8,133 nt of DNA from Microthrixaceae bacterium. Lineage in GTDB: Bacteria > Actinomycetota > Acidimicrobiia > Acidimicrobiales > Acidimicrobilacustridaceae. A program made the translations under genes and the position numbers. Of this stretch, positions 1 to 6,222 are shown in pieces; the first letter of the stretch is position 1, and each line of letters begins with the position of its first letter. A model generated the notes under the pieces. The model saw nothing but the letters and a program-made list of their open reading frames with translations. It searched no databases and was not told where the DNA came from. The stretch covers positions 1 through 8,133 of the forward strand of contig CANGMY010000053.1 of NCBI GenBank assembly GCA_947455015.1, given 5' to 3'.

Positions 1-537
1 GAAGGCCACCTTCACGATCCACATCGCGGAATCACCCATGTCCATCTTGATGTTCTCGGACAGGTATGGAAGCCGCTGGATCTTGACGAGAACGCCGATG
101 CCCGTGTTGTCCTCAGCGATCTTTACGTGCACATGCTCGATATCGGAGCACCAGCGCTTTCACAAGCATTCCGAACGCTGGCCAATTCTGACAATCTCCC
201 CGCCGTCTTTCATTGCGCAGCCGGCAAGGACCGCACGGGCGTACTCGCCGCGATGGTCCTATCAACGATCGGCGTCGCCGACCACGTCATCGTTGCCGAT
301 TACGCGATTTCGGGGACCAACATGAACGAGCTCATCGAACGGTTGAAGCGCGACCGGCCCGAAGCACTCACCGCGATGAATGACCAGCCATCGGCCTATC
401 TCGCAGCACCGCCCGAGGCGATGGCTCGACTGCTTGCACACGTGAACGCCGAATACGGATCGATGACCGGTTACGTCAACAGCATCGGCATCGACACCGA
501 CGTCATTGATGCGCTTGCTGAAAGTCTTCTTGACTGA
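1..537 (+). CDS. PtpB-like tyrosine/serine protein phosphatase, C-terminal part (5' truncated by window)
   Basis: The reading frame is open from base 1 to the TGA at 535-537 and gives 178 residues with no start, so the N-terminus lies outside the window. Residues 71-80 read HCAAGKDRTG, the CX5R phosphate-binding loop of cysteine phosphatases. The nucleophile is Cys72 and the phosphate-binding Arg is Arg78 (bases 214-234). The Lys-Asp after the glycine and the C-terminal EYGSMTGY segment (about residues 150-157) match the Y_phosphatase3 family of actinobacterial PtpB-like enzymes, which act on phosphotyrosine and sometimes phosphoserine/threonine or phosphoinositides. That family is usually about 240-270 residues, so roughly a quarter to a third is missing. 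No signal peptide can be judged. It converges on the next gene with a 20-base gap in which I see no terminator hairpin. The substrate is unknown. Confidence 0.9.
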   Translation, partial: EGHLHDPHRGITHVHLDVLGQVWKPLDLDENADARVVLSDLYVHMLDIGAPALSQAFRTLANSDNLPAVFHCAAGKDRTGVLAAMVLSTIGVADHVIVADYAISGTNMNELIERLKRDRPEALTAMNDQPSAYLAAPPEAMARLLAHVNAEYGSMTGYVNSIGIDTDVIDALAESLLD

Positions 538-557
538 CGAACCCTGCGCCGTCTTCG

Positions 558-998
558 TTAGCGCCTCTTACGGCTGACGACCAGAACAGCAATTAGGGCC
601 GCAACTGCCGCCACGATTGCGATCGCCATTTTGGATCGACCATTGTCCGCTTGCACAACTGGCACCTTGCTCCAGTCGGCAACATCTGACGGCGCGCGCG
701 GTGCTGTGTCGATGAAGATTTCTTCGCCGGCAGCATCGACGATGACTTCGTCGAGTTCGGCGCGCACCTCGACAAGTGCATCACGAGTCGAGACGATGAT
801 GTCGTCACCTGCCGGCGTAATGGAGATATCGGCGTCGGCAGTGTGAACGATTGTCTCGCCACCCGTAGTGACCTCGATGTCGATGCCTTCGGGGAGAATC
901 GTTACCTCGGACATCGCGTCGAGGAACGCATCGACTGGCGCTGGTCGGTCAGCGGCTGGAGCCGGACGATTGCGAGTCTTCTGCGGGTCATACGCCAT
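558..998 (-). CDS. Small acidic repeat protein with C-terminal membrane anchor, cotranscribed with ParA
   Basis: This 146-residue protein is not recognised. The ATG at 998-996 was chosen because it overlaps the end of the ParA gene by 11 bases. The longer open frame upstream, to 1325, is only the antisense shadow of parA. Three parts are visible. Residues 1-30 are Pro/Ala-rich and probably disordered. Residues 31-98 are acidic with alternating hydrophobics and form imperfect 17-18-residue repeats (38-54, 55-72, 73-90, partial 91-98) on a pattern like D-I-x-I-T-x-x-G-D-x-I-V-x-T, which suggests beta strands. Residues 124-142 are an Ala/Val/Ile membrane helix followed directly by RKRR. There is no N-terminal signal peptide, so it looks tail-anchored with most of the protein possibly cytoplasmic. 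Topology is uncertain, since Arg and Lys flank both ends of the helix. By position it could be a membrane partner or cargo of the ParA; this is inference. Confidence 0.75.
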   Translation of the reverse strand: MAYDPQKTRNRPAPAADRPAPVDAFLDAMSEVTILPEGIDIEVTTGGETIVHTADADISITPAGDDIIVSTRDALVEVRAELDEVIVDAAGEEIFIDTAPRAPSDVADWSKVPVVQADNGRSKMAIAIVAAVAALIAVLVVSRKRR

Positions 999-1836
999 TG
1001 GTGCCTCCGGAAGTTTCGATGGGTGCGGAATCCGCAGCAGCGGAAACCGGCACACCAGACCGTGCCATCTCTGGGACCACCGCATCAAGCAGCGTGTCGA
1101 ATTCCTGCGCGGCATCGCTTGCACCCTGGCGAGTACCGAGCCCGTGGATGGGCAGCGACTGCGCCGAAGCCTCGGCCACAGCGGCTCGCATGTGAACCGG
1201 AGCGAAGACCTGATCGCCGTATTGCTCAAGCAACATCGTGTGCCAGTAATGGGCATCGCGGGTGCGGCCAAGACGGTTGACAGCAACGCCCGCGACTTCG
1301 GGACGGCCACCTCGACGTGCGGCAATGCGCGAGATGGTCAACTGCACGTTGGCGACACCGTCGGATGCCCACGCGCCTGGTTCGGTCACGATGAGTGCTC
1401 TGTCCGCAGCGAAAAGTCCGTTAATGGTGAGAAGCCCGAGCGAAGGCGGGCAGTCGATCACCACGAGGTCGTAGTCGTTGCCTTCAAGCGCGAGCTGCAA
1501 ACGATCTTGTGCGCCCACCGGATCGTTTGCGAGTTGCGGCTCACGAGAGGAGAGCGCAGGCGTACTGGCCAGCACATCGGGTGCGCGGCCACCTTCGAGG
1601 ACCCATGCGGTAGGTACCGCAAGCGAACCGGCAGAACCCGGGCGATCGGCCTCGAGAGCGATATCGACGGTGGTGGCTGCGTCCCAGATCCCGAGCCCCG
1701 CAGTGGCATTGGCCTGGGGGTCGAGGTCGACCACAAGAACTTTTTTGCCCCGGTTGGCAGCAGCAGAAGCAAGGCCCAAGGTGACCGTGGTCTTGCCCAC
1801 TCCACCCTTTTGGTTCACAACGGCGACGATCGGCAT
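988..1836 (-). CDS. ParA/Soj/MinD-superfamily partitioning ATPase
   Basis: This 282-residue protein has all the hallmarks of a ParA-type ATPase. The deviant Walker A KGGVGKTT is at residues 10-17, with the signature Lys10 and catalytic Lys15. The A' motif VVDLDPQANAT is at 35-45 (Asp37, Asp39). Walker B VVIDCPP is at 125-131 (Asp128). The C-terminal region carries the usual MRAAVAEA element (216-223). Length is normal for ParA, with a low-complexity tail after about residue 258. It has no N-terminal helix-turn-helix, so it resembles chromosomal Soj or small orphan ParAs rather than plasmid ParAs that autoregulate. Family members dimerise on ATP and bind DNA or membranes to position a cargo. 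No parB or parS-like site is seen; the only partner is the overlapping small membrane protein. The ATG at 1836 starts directly at the conserved beta strand, 6 bases after a -10-like element, so translation may be leaderless. Confidence 0.93.
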   Translation of the reverse strand: MPIVAVVNQKGGVGKTTVTLGLASAAANRGKKVLVVDLDPQANATAGLGIWDAATTVDIALEADRPGSAGSLAVPTAWVLEGGRAPDVLASTPALSSREPQLANDPVGAQDRLQLALEGNDYDLVVIDCPPSLGLLTINGLFAADRALIVTEPGAWASDGVANVQLTISRIAARRGGRPEVAGVAVNRLGRTRDAHYWHTMLLEQYGDQVFAPVHMRAAVAEASAQSLPIHGLGTRQGASDAAQEFDTLLDAVVPEMARSGVPVSAAADSAPIETSGGTNGV

Positions 1837-1870
1837 GGCCCAACGCTACGCGGCGAGGATCCCGTTTCCA
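1837..1870 (-). promoter_or_regulatory. Candidate parA promoter, leaderless
   Basis: On the minus strand a TAGCGT hexamer (1848-1843) fits the actinobacterial -10 pattern TANNNT, and exactly 6 bases separate it from the parA ATG. That places the transcription start at or next to the A of the start codon. TGGAAA (1870-1865), with a 16-base spacer, matches four of six -35 consensus bases. No Shine-Dalgarno sequence precedes this ATG. The hexamer is part of a 12-base motif repeated before the kinase gene. The call rests on pattern only. Confidence 0.45.
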
Positions 1871-1938
1871 GCGATACCGGCGGCAAAAAGGCTGGTTGCG
1901 ACGGAATAACAACGGTCGATTCGGTGCTGAGAGGGTGC

Positions 1939-2388
1939 ATGACCATCACCGAAGGCCAAACCGTCCCCGAGTTCGCACTCCCCGACCAGGACGGCACCAC
2001 CGTCACCTCGGCACAACTTCGCGGGGGTTGGGCAGTCGTGTACTTCTATCCAAAGGACGACACACCGGGTTGTACGGCTGAGTCGTGTTCGTTCCGCGAC
2101 AATTTTGAAGCGTTCACCGATGCGGGCGCGAAGGTGATCGGCATCAGTTCCGATTCTGTTGAATCACATAAAGCATTTGCGCAAAAACACAACCTGCCGT
2201 TCACGCTGTTAGCCGATACCGACAGCACCGTGCGCAAGCAGTTCGGCGTGGGAAAGACGCTTGGCCTGTTGCCTGGACGCGTTACCTACGTCATCGACCC
2301 TGACGGGATCGTGCGCAAGGTGTTCTCCTCACAATTCAAGCCAAAGAAGCACATCGACGAAGCGCTTGCGGTAATCGGAAAGTCGTAA
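1939..2388 (+). CDS. bcp: Thiol peroxidase, PrxQ/bacterioferritin comigratory protein (BCP) type
   Basis: This 149-residue peroxiredoxin reduces hydrogen peroxide and organic hydroperoxides in the cytoplasm using thiol reductants such as thioredoxin. The active site runs from Pro38 to Cys50: the P-x3-T-x2-C signature gives Pro38, Thr42 and peroxidatic Cys45, and Cys50 lies five residues later, the resolving-cysteine spacing typical of atypical two-Cys PrxQ enzymes such as E. coli BCP. Arg114 in PGRVTYVID completes the active site. Length is normal. The ATG at 1939 has a GAGGG purine run only a few bases upstream and begins at the usual family position; an in-frame GTG at 1924 is a possible alternative. 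The frame is open far upstream, but that part is antisense to parA and not coding. It stands alone, divergent from parA (102-base gap) and convergent with queC (11-base gap). I see no OxyR or other regulator site. Confidence 0.93.
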   Translation: MTITEGQTVPEFALPDQDGTTVTSAQLRGGWAVVYFYPKDDTPGCTAESCSFRDNFEAFTDAGAKVIGISSDSVESHKAFAQKHNLPFTLLADTDSTVRKQFGVGKTLGLLPGRVTYVIDPDGIVRKVFSSQFKPKKHIDEALAVIGKS

Positions 2389-2399
2389 GTCGAGAAGTT

Positions 2400-3110
2400 T
2401 CAGCGTTCAAAAGTCGACGGCGTTGAATACCGCGTCGGATCAACTACGCCAGCATCAGCAAAGCCCCGAGCACGCAGCAAGCACGCGTCACAGTGACCAC
2501 ATGCTCCACCATCGGAGCCGGGGTCGTAACAGGACATCGTGGTGCCGTAGTCGACGCCCAATTCGAGACCCCGCTGGATGATCTGAGCTTTGGTCAGATC
2601 AATCAGCGGAGTACGGATTCGAAGTCTCCCTCCCTCAACCCCTTCTCGGGTGGCGAGGTTGGCCATCTCTTCGAACGCCGAGATGAACTCAGGGCGGCAA
2701 TCGGGATAACCCGAGTAATCAACCGCGTTCACCCCGATGAACACATCGTGCGCGCCGCGTGTTTCGGCAACCGCAATCGCAAAACTGAGGAAAATCGTAT
2801 TGCGGGCGGGCACGTAGGTGACTGGAACTGAATCGGCCGTGAGGTCCTCGACCGATTCGTGTTTCGGCACCTCGATCGAAGAATCGACAAGCGCTGACCC
2901 ACCGAAGGCGGCGAGATCGATATCGGCAATGAGATGTTCAGCCCCTGCAGCACGCGCCGCACCAGCAGCGCACGCGAGTTCATCGGTATGTCGCTGTCCG
3001 TAGCGAAAGCTCAACGCGATCGGAGTAAAGCCTTCGTCTTTTGCAATCGCCAAGCAGGTTGTTGAATCAAGCCCGCCCGACAGCAACACGATGGCAAGCG
3101 GTTGACTCAC
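2400..3110 (-). CDS. queC: 7-cyano-7-deazaguanine (preQ0) synthase
   Basis: QueC converts 7-carboxy-7-deazaguanine to preQ0 using ATP and ammonia, the last step before queuosine or other 7-deazaguanine products. The N-terminus has the PP-loop SGGLDST (residues 11-17 from the GTG start). The C-terminus has the zinc ligands Cys194, Cys204, Cys207 and Cys210 in a C-x9-C-x2-C-x2-C arrangement. YVPARNTIF and the GVNAVDYSGYPDCRPEF segment in the middle are strongly characteristic. I chose GTG at 3110, giving 236 residues, because it overlaps the esterase stop as GTGA and puts the PP-loop at the family's usual distance from the start. A TTG at 3125 in the same frame would add five residues and is less likely. 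No queD, queE, queF, tgt or DNA-modification gene is in the window, so the end use of preQ0 cannot be told from here. Its partner in the transcript is a carboxylesterase. Confidence 0.95.
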   Translation of the reverse strand: MSQPLAIVLLSGGLDSTTCLAIAKDEGFTPIALSFRYGQRHTDELACAAGAARAAGAEHLIADIDLAAFGGSALVDSSIEVPKHESVEDLTADSVPVTYVPARNTIFLSFAIAVAETRGAHDVFIGVNAVDYSGYPDCRPEFISAFEEMANLATREGVEGGRLRIRTPLIDLTKAQIIQRGLELGVDYGTTMSCYDPGSDGGACGHCDACLLRARGFADAGVVDPTRYSTPSTFER

Positions 3111-4615
3111 AGGACGCCATCCCAAACGCAGCGTTCTGCCACCATTGGGTCGGAGAGCACTTCGCGTTCAACATCGAATCGCTGTGTCGGTCGTATCTCG
3201 GGATTCCACGCCGGCCAACCGGGATCACCATCGCGAACGAACGAGAGCCACGCGTCCTGCATCGCAACCGATAGCTCTCGGAGATCATCACCCACAGGGC
3301 CCCCGAGGAACAGTTCCGCTCCTTGATTGCCAAGCACACCGAAGACAAACGGGATTTCCAACGCGTGACAGGACTTCACGACCCCCCCAAACGCCGGAGT
3401 AGCCCACGTGAAGAGGTACTGCCATGTCGACGTCGACGCGTTTGCTCGCGCTTCGACAAGGCGAATCGCAGGGATTCGGAAGGTTGCATCGGTAAGGACT
3501 GCGTTCCAAAGATCATCCGGTGACGCATCGGGCCGATCTGCTGCATAGGCATCTCGCACTGGATGTCCAGAACCAAAGATGCGTTCCAACCGTTGAAGCA
3601 ATTTCGGGTCGTCAAGACCGCCAGGACTCATGAGCGCAAAGAGATTCCACTCGTCAAGATTTGTTCCCGTCATGAATGGAACATCCGCGGCATCGCCACT
3701 GGCAATAGCTACAAGCGGATTCATGGGCAGATACTCGCCATCGACAACGGGCTGAAAGGCCATCGCCAATGCAATTCCGGTTGGTCCGCCAAGACCTGAC
3801 GGATCGTCGTACAGCTTTGCTTCAACCTTTGTTGCTGCAATTGCGATGTCATCAGCGGACGCGCGTAGCAAGCCATCAAGATCAGAAACGCCGAGTTTCT
3901 CCATGAACTGTTCGGTCATGGCTCCGCCCATCGCCGGCGTAAACGTGTTGTGCGCGGCACCGCTTTGCGCAATTGCTTTGTGAAACAACCCGCGAGCTGC
4001 GGGAACGGCAAGGAGCGTCGAGATGCTCATCGCTCCAGCGGACTCTCCGAAAATCGTCACGTTGTTGGGATCGCCACCAAACGTCGCGATGTTGTCGCGC
4101 ACCCACGCAAGCGCAGCGGCCTGATCAAGCAAGCCGTTGACGCCACTTGAGCGATACCGATCGTCAAGATCGCCAAGCCAGAGAAACCCAAGTGCCCCGA
4201 GCCGATAGTTCAACGTGACAACAACGACATCGCCTCGCGTCGCCAAGGTTGTTCCGTCATACCAAGGCGTGGACGAGGAACCATTAATAAAACCGCCACC
4301 GTGAATCCACACCATCACCGGCCGCGCAGCGTCATCGCACGAGGGTGTGTACACGTTGAGAAACAAGCAGTCTTCGCTCGAGGAATCAACGGCGTCGCCA
4401 AGGAACGCAGTAATCCCACCCGATTCCTGGACCGACATCGCGCCGAACTTGGTCGCGTCCCGAACGCCATCCCACGACTCAGGAGTTGCGGGAGCAAGAA
4501 AGCGGCGCTCGCCCACGGGCGGCGCAGCGTAGGGAATTCCCCTGAACTGAACGATGCCGTTCTGGTCAAGACCCTGAAGCACACCTTGGGCGATCGTGAC
4601 TGTCGTGGAACTCAT
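3107..4615 (-). CDS. Type-B carboxylesterase (para-nitrobenzyl esterase-like)
   Basis: This 502-residue alpha/beta hydrolase is of normal length for bacterial type-B carboxylesterases, which hydrolyse carboxylic esters of varied size. Motifs in order: the FRGIPYAAPP entry segment at 24-33, EDCLFLNVYTP at 81-91, the oxyanion-hole HGGGF at 105-109, and the nucleophile elbow GESAGAMS at 190-197 with Ser192. GTNLDEWN follows at 317-324 with the likely acid Glu322, and then CHALEIPFVFG at 416-426 with catalytic His417. The triad therefore appears complete. No signal peptide is visible; the first 20 residues are polar, so the protein is probably cytoplasmic. The ATG at 4615 is supported by a good Shine-Dalgarno sequence five bases away. 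Its stop overlaps the queC start by four bases, implying coupled translation. The natural substrate cannot be read from the sequence, and no pathway link to queC is known to me. Confidence 0.93.
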   Translation of the reverse strand: MSSTTVTIAQGVLQGLDQNGIVQFRGIPYAAPPVGERRFLAPATPESWDGVRDATKFGAMSVQESGGITAFLGDAVDSSSEDCLFLNVYTPSCDDAARPVMVWIHGGGFINGSSSTPWYDGTTLATRGDVVVVTLNYRLGALGFLWLGDLDDRYRSSGVNGLLDQAAALAWVRDNIATFGGDPNNVTIFGESAGAMSISTLLAVPAARGLFHKAIAQSGAAHNTFTPAMGGAMTEQFMEKLGVSDLDGLLRASADDIAIAATKVEAKLYDDPSGLGGPTGIALAMAFQPVVDGEYLPMNPLVAIASGDAADVPFMTGTNLDEWNLFALMSPGGLDDPKLLQRLERIFGSGHPVRDAYAADRPDASPDDLWNAVLTDATFRIPAIRLVEARANASTSTWQYLFTWATPAFGGVVKSCHALEIPFVFGVLGNQGAELFLGGPVGDDLRELSVAMQDAWLSFVRDGDPGWPAWNPEIRPTQRFDVEREVLSDPMVAERCVWDGVL

Positions 4616-4620
4616 GGGTA

Positions 4621-4627
4621 CTCCCCC
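4621..4627 (-). promoter_or_regulatory. Ribosome binding site of the carboxylesterase gene
   Basis: The minus strand reads GGGGGAG, five bases (TACCC) before the ATG at 4615. It is the clearest Shine-Dalgarno sequence in the window and fixes the esterase start. Confidence 0.7.
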
Positions 4628-4639
4628 AGCCGAGTGAAC

Positions 4640-4668
4640 GGCGTAACGCTATCGGCAGCGCGAGTTCC
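4640..4668 (-). promoter_or_regulatory. Candidate promoter of the esterase-queC unit
   Basis: Two overlapping readings are possible on the minus strand. A TAGCGT hexamer (4651-4646) fits the TANNNT -10 pattern and belongs to the 12-base motif also seen before parA and the kinase, but I see no good -35 for it. Alternatively, GGAAC (4668-4664), 15 bases, then CGTTA (4648-4644) resembles the GGAAC / CGTT pairs used by ECF sigma factors. Either would give a short leader carrying the Shine-Dalgarno sequence. Unproven. Confidence 0.3.
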
Positions 4669-4708
4669 GCGGTCCTCGTCCGGTGAGGGAAACGCGGGAG
4701 CTGACCCC

Positions 4709-4720
4709 TAACGTTGGACC
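4709..4720 (+). promoter_or_regulatory. Candidate promoter of the kinase-bioA-bioF operon, leaderless
   Basis: TAACGT (4709-4714) fits the TANNNT -10 pattern and ends 8 bases before GTG 4723, so transcription could start at or just before that codon. The 12 bases TAACGTTGGACC match the element before parA (TAGCGTTGGGCC) at 10 of 12 positions. I find no convincing -35 hexamer upstream. This reading supports GTG 4723 rather than TTG 4714 as the start, because TTG would lie inside the -10 element. Confidence 0.4.
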
Positions 4721-4722
4721 TT

Positions 4723-6222
4723 GTGACGCCGCTACGCCGAGCCCTTCGATTTCTTCTACCCCTAAGCCTTCTCACCGCTTTTGTCGTGGTCCTGAGAAGC
4801 GGACGAAATTCACGCGATTCCAGCGGTCCTGTGCAGAACGGCCGCCGAAGCGCACGCAATTTCCGCCTTGCATTGCTCGGAGCAAAGACCGGCGGTGCCT
4901 ATGCCCGACATCGCGCCCGGCGAGTCTTTGCAGACGCTGGCAAACGTCGTGAACTTGATCTGGCGTTTGAAATGCAGACCACACAGCAGGTCACCGAAGC
5001 ACTTGGTCAGATGAAGGGTGCCCTCATGAAGGTTGGCCAGATGGCCAGCTACATCGACCAAGGCCTTCCCGAACATGTTCGCGGAGCGCTTGCCGACCTC
5101 CAACAGAACGCACCTCCGATGAGCGCGGAACTCGCGGCCGAGGTGATCCGTGAAGAATTCGGAAAACATCCGAATGATCTTTTCGAAACTTGGGATCCGA
5201 CGCCGATTGCATCCGCATCAATCGGCCAAGTACACCGTGCACTTACCCGTGACGGCAGAGCAGTCGCAGTCAAGGTGCAGTATCCCGGCGTCGCAGAAGC
5301 AGTTGCATCCGATCTCAACAATGCTGGATTCATCTTCGCTGGCCTCGGCGTGTTGTTCCCCGGACTCGACCACAAAGCACTCGTCGCTGAACTGCGCGAG
5401 CGCGTCGTCGAGGAACTCGACTACGAAATTGAAGCGGCCAATCAACGCGCGTTTGCCCGCTATTACGAAGGTCATCCGACCATCCATATTCCCCACGTTC
5501 TTGACGAGTTCTCGAGTCGCCGTGTTCTCACGACAGAACTCTCTGACGGAGTCCGGTGGGACGAACTGCTGACGTGGAGTCAGGAAGAGAAAGATCTCGC
5601 CGCTGAGACGCTCTACCGATTTGCCTTTGGCGGCCTGTATCGACTCGCCGCGTTCAACGGCGACCCCCACCCTGGCAACTACCTGTTTCACCCTGGCGGT
5701 CGAGTCACGTTCCTCGATTTCGGTCTCGTGAAGTACTTCACCGCAGCGGAACTCGACGAGTTCGGCGAAATGATCCAGCACATGGTGATCGACCATGACG
5801 CCGCTGCATTTCGAGCGACCGTCGAACGTCTCGGCCTTCTTCCTGCGGGCCTCGATGTCACCGACGCCGATGTCATCGACTACCTCGGACACTTCTACGA
5901 GTTCGTTGCTGTCGAAGGCGACTTCACCATCACGCCCGAGTACGCCTCAGAAACCGTGCGTCGATTCTTCGACACCAGCGGCCCCTATGCCGTCATGCAG
6001 AAGGCGGCAAACCTTCCAGGAAGTTTCGTCATCATCCAGCGCATCAGCCTGGGGCTTTACGCAATCCTCGGAGAGCTCCACGCCACGGGCGATTGGCGGA
6101 AGATCGCCGAGGAGCTTTGGCCCTTTGTGGACGGTCCTCCGTCGACCCCCATGGCCCACCGGATCGAAGAATGGCGGTGCCTTCGCCACCCCGATGCCAA
6201 GGGTGCGATGCTGTCCCGGTGA
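4723..6222 (+). CDS. UbiB/ABC1/ADCK-family atypical protein kinase-like ATPase
   Basis: From GTG 4723 the product has 499 residues. Family landmarks in order: the KxGQ motif (Lys103, Gly105, Gln106) in MKVGQMAS; the Ala-rich nucleotide loop ASASIGQVH at 164-172, which replaces the Gly-rich loop of ordinary kinases; the ATP-binding Lys185 in VAVKVQYPG; the catalytic-loop motif NGDPHPGN with Asp314 and Asn319; and the metal-binding Asp332 in LDFG. Family members support ubiquinone or other isoprenoid-quinone synthesis or lipid homeostasis, mainly through ATPase activity; protein kinase activity is doubtful. Residues about 8-24 form a hydrophobic helix after two Arg, probably a membrane anchor with the kinase domain inside. 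The two C-terminal membrane helices of E. coli UbiB are absent. The start is uncertain: TTG 4714 would add three residues, and neither has a well-spaced Shine-Dalgarno sequence. It overlaps bioA by GTGA, so it heads the biotin operon. Confidence 0.88.
   Translation: MTPLRRALRFLLPLSLLTAFVVVLRSGRNSRDSSGPVQNGRRSARNFRLALLGAKTGGAYARHRARRVFADAGKRRELDLAFEMQTTQQVTEALGQMKGALMKVGQMASYIDQGLPEHVRGALADLQQNAPPMSAELAAEVIREEFGKHPNDLFETWDPTPIASASIGQVHRALTRDGRAVAVKVQYPGVAEAVASDLNNAGFIFAGLGVLFPGLDHKALVAELRERVVEELDYEIEAANQRAFARYYEGHPTIHIPHVLDEFSSRRVLTTELSDGVRWDELLTWSQEEKDLAAETLYRFAFGGLYRLAAFNGDPHPGNYLFHPGGRVTFLDFGLVKYFTAAELDEFGEMIQHMVIDHDAAAFRATVERLGLLPAGLDVTDADVIDYLGHFYEFVAVEGDFTITPEYASETVRRFFDTSGPYAVMQKAANLPGSFVIIQRISLGLYAILGELHATGDWRKIAEELWPFVDGPPSTPMAHRIEEWRCLRHPDAKGAMLSR

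Noticed and set aside
538..557. Terminator between the convergent phosphatase and membrane-protein genes
   Set aside because: The 20-base gap has no inverted repeat or T-run that I can see.
999..1325. Extension of the small membrane protein's frame upstream to an ATG at 1325
   Set aside because: This part lies inside parA in another frame, has Cys/Arg/Ser-rich composition, and the ATG at 998 fits the operon overlap.
868..1938. Long open frame on the plus strand running in phase into the peroxiredoxin
   Set aside because: It is antisense to parA and the small membrane protein. Its translation is Arg/Gly/His-rich with no recognisable domain, and the peroxiredoxin homology starts only at ATG 1939. 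It is a side effect of GC-rich codon use.
1871..1938. Promoter for the peroxiredoxin in the divergent gap
   Set aside because: TTGCGA and TAACAA are present but not correctly ordered or spaced for a -35/-10 pair, so no specific call is justified.
1837..1938. parS-like site near parA
   Set aside because: No 16-base palindrome resembling the TGTTTCACGTGAAACA consensus is present here or elsewhere that I could find in the window.
5218..5892. 224-residue antisense open frame under the kinase gene
   Set aside because: The opposite strand encodes a clear UbiB domain with all motifs. The antisense product has no recognisable motif or start signal.
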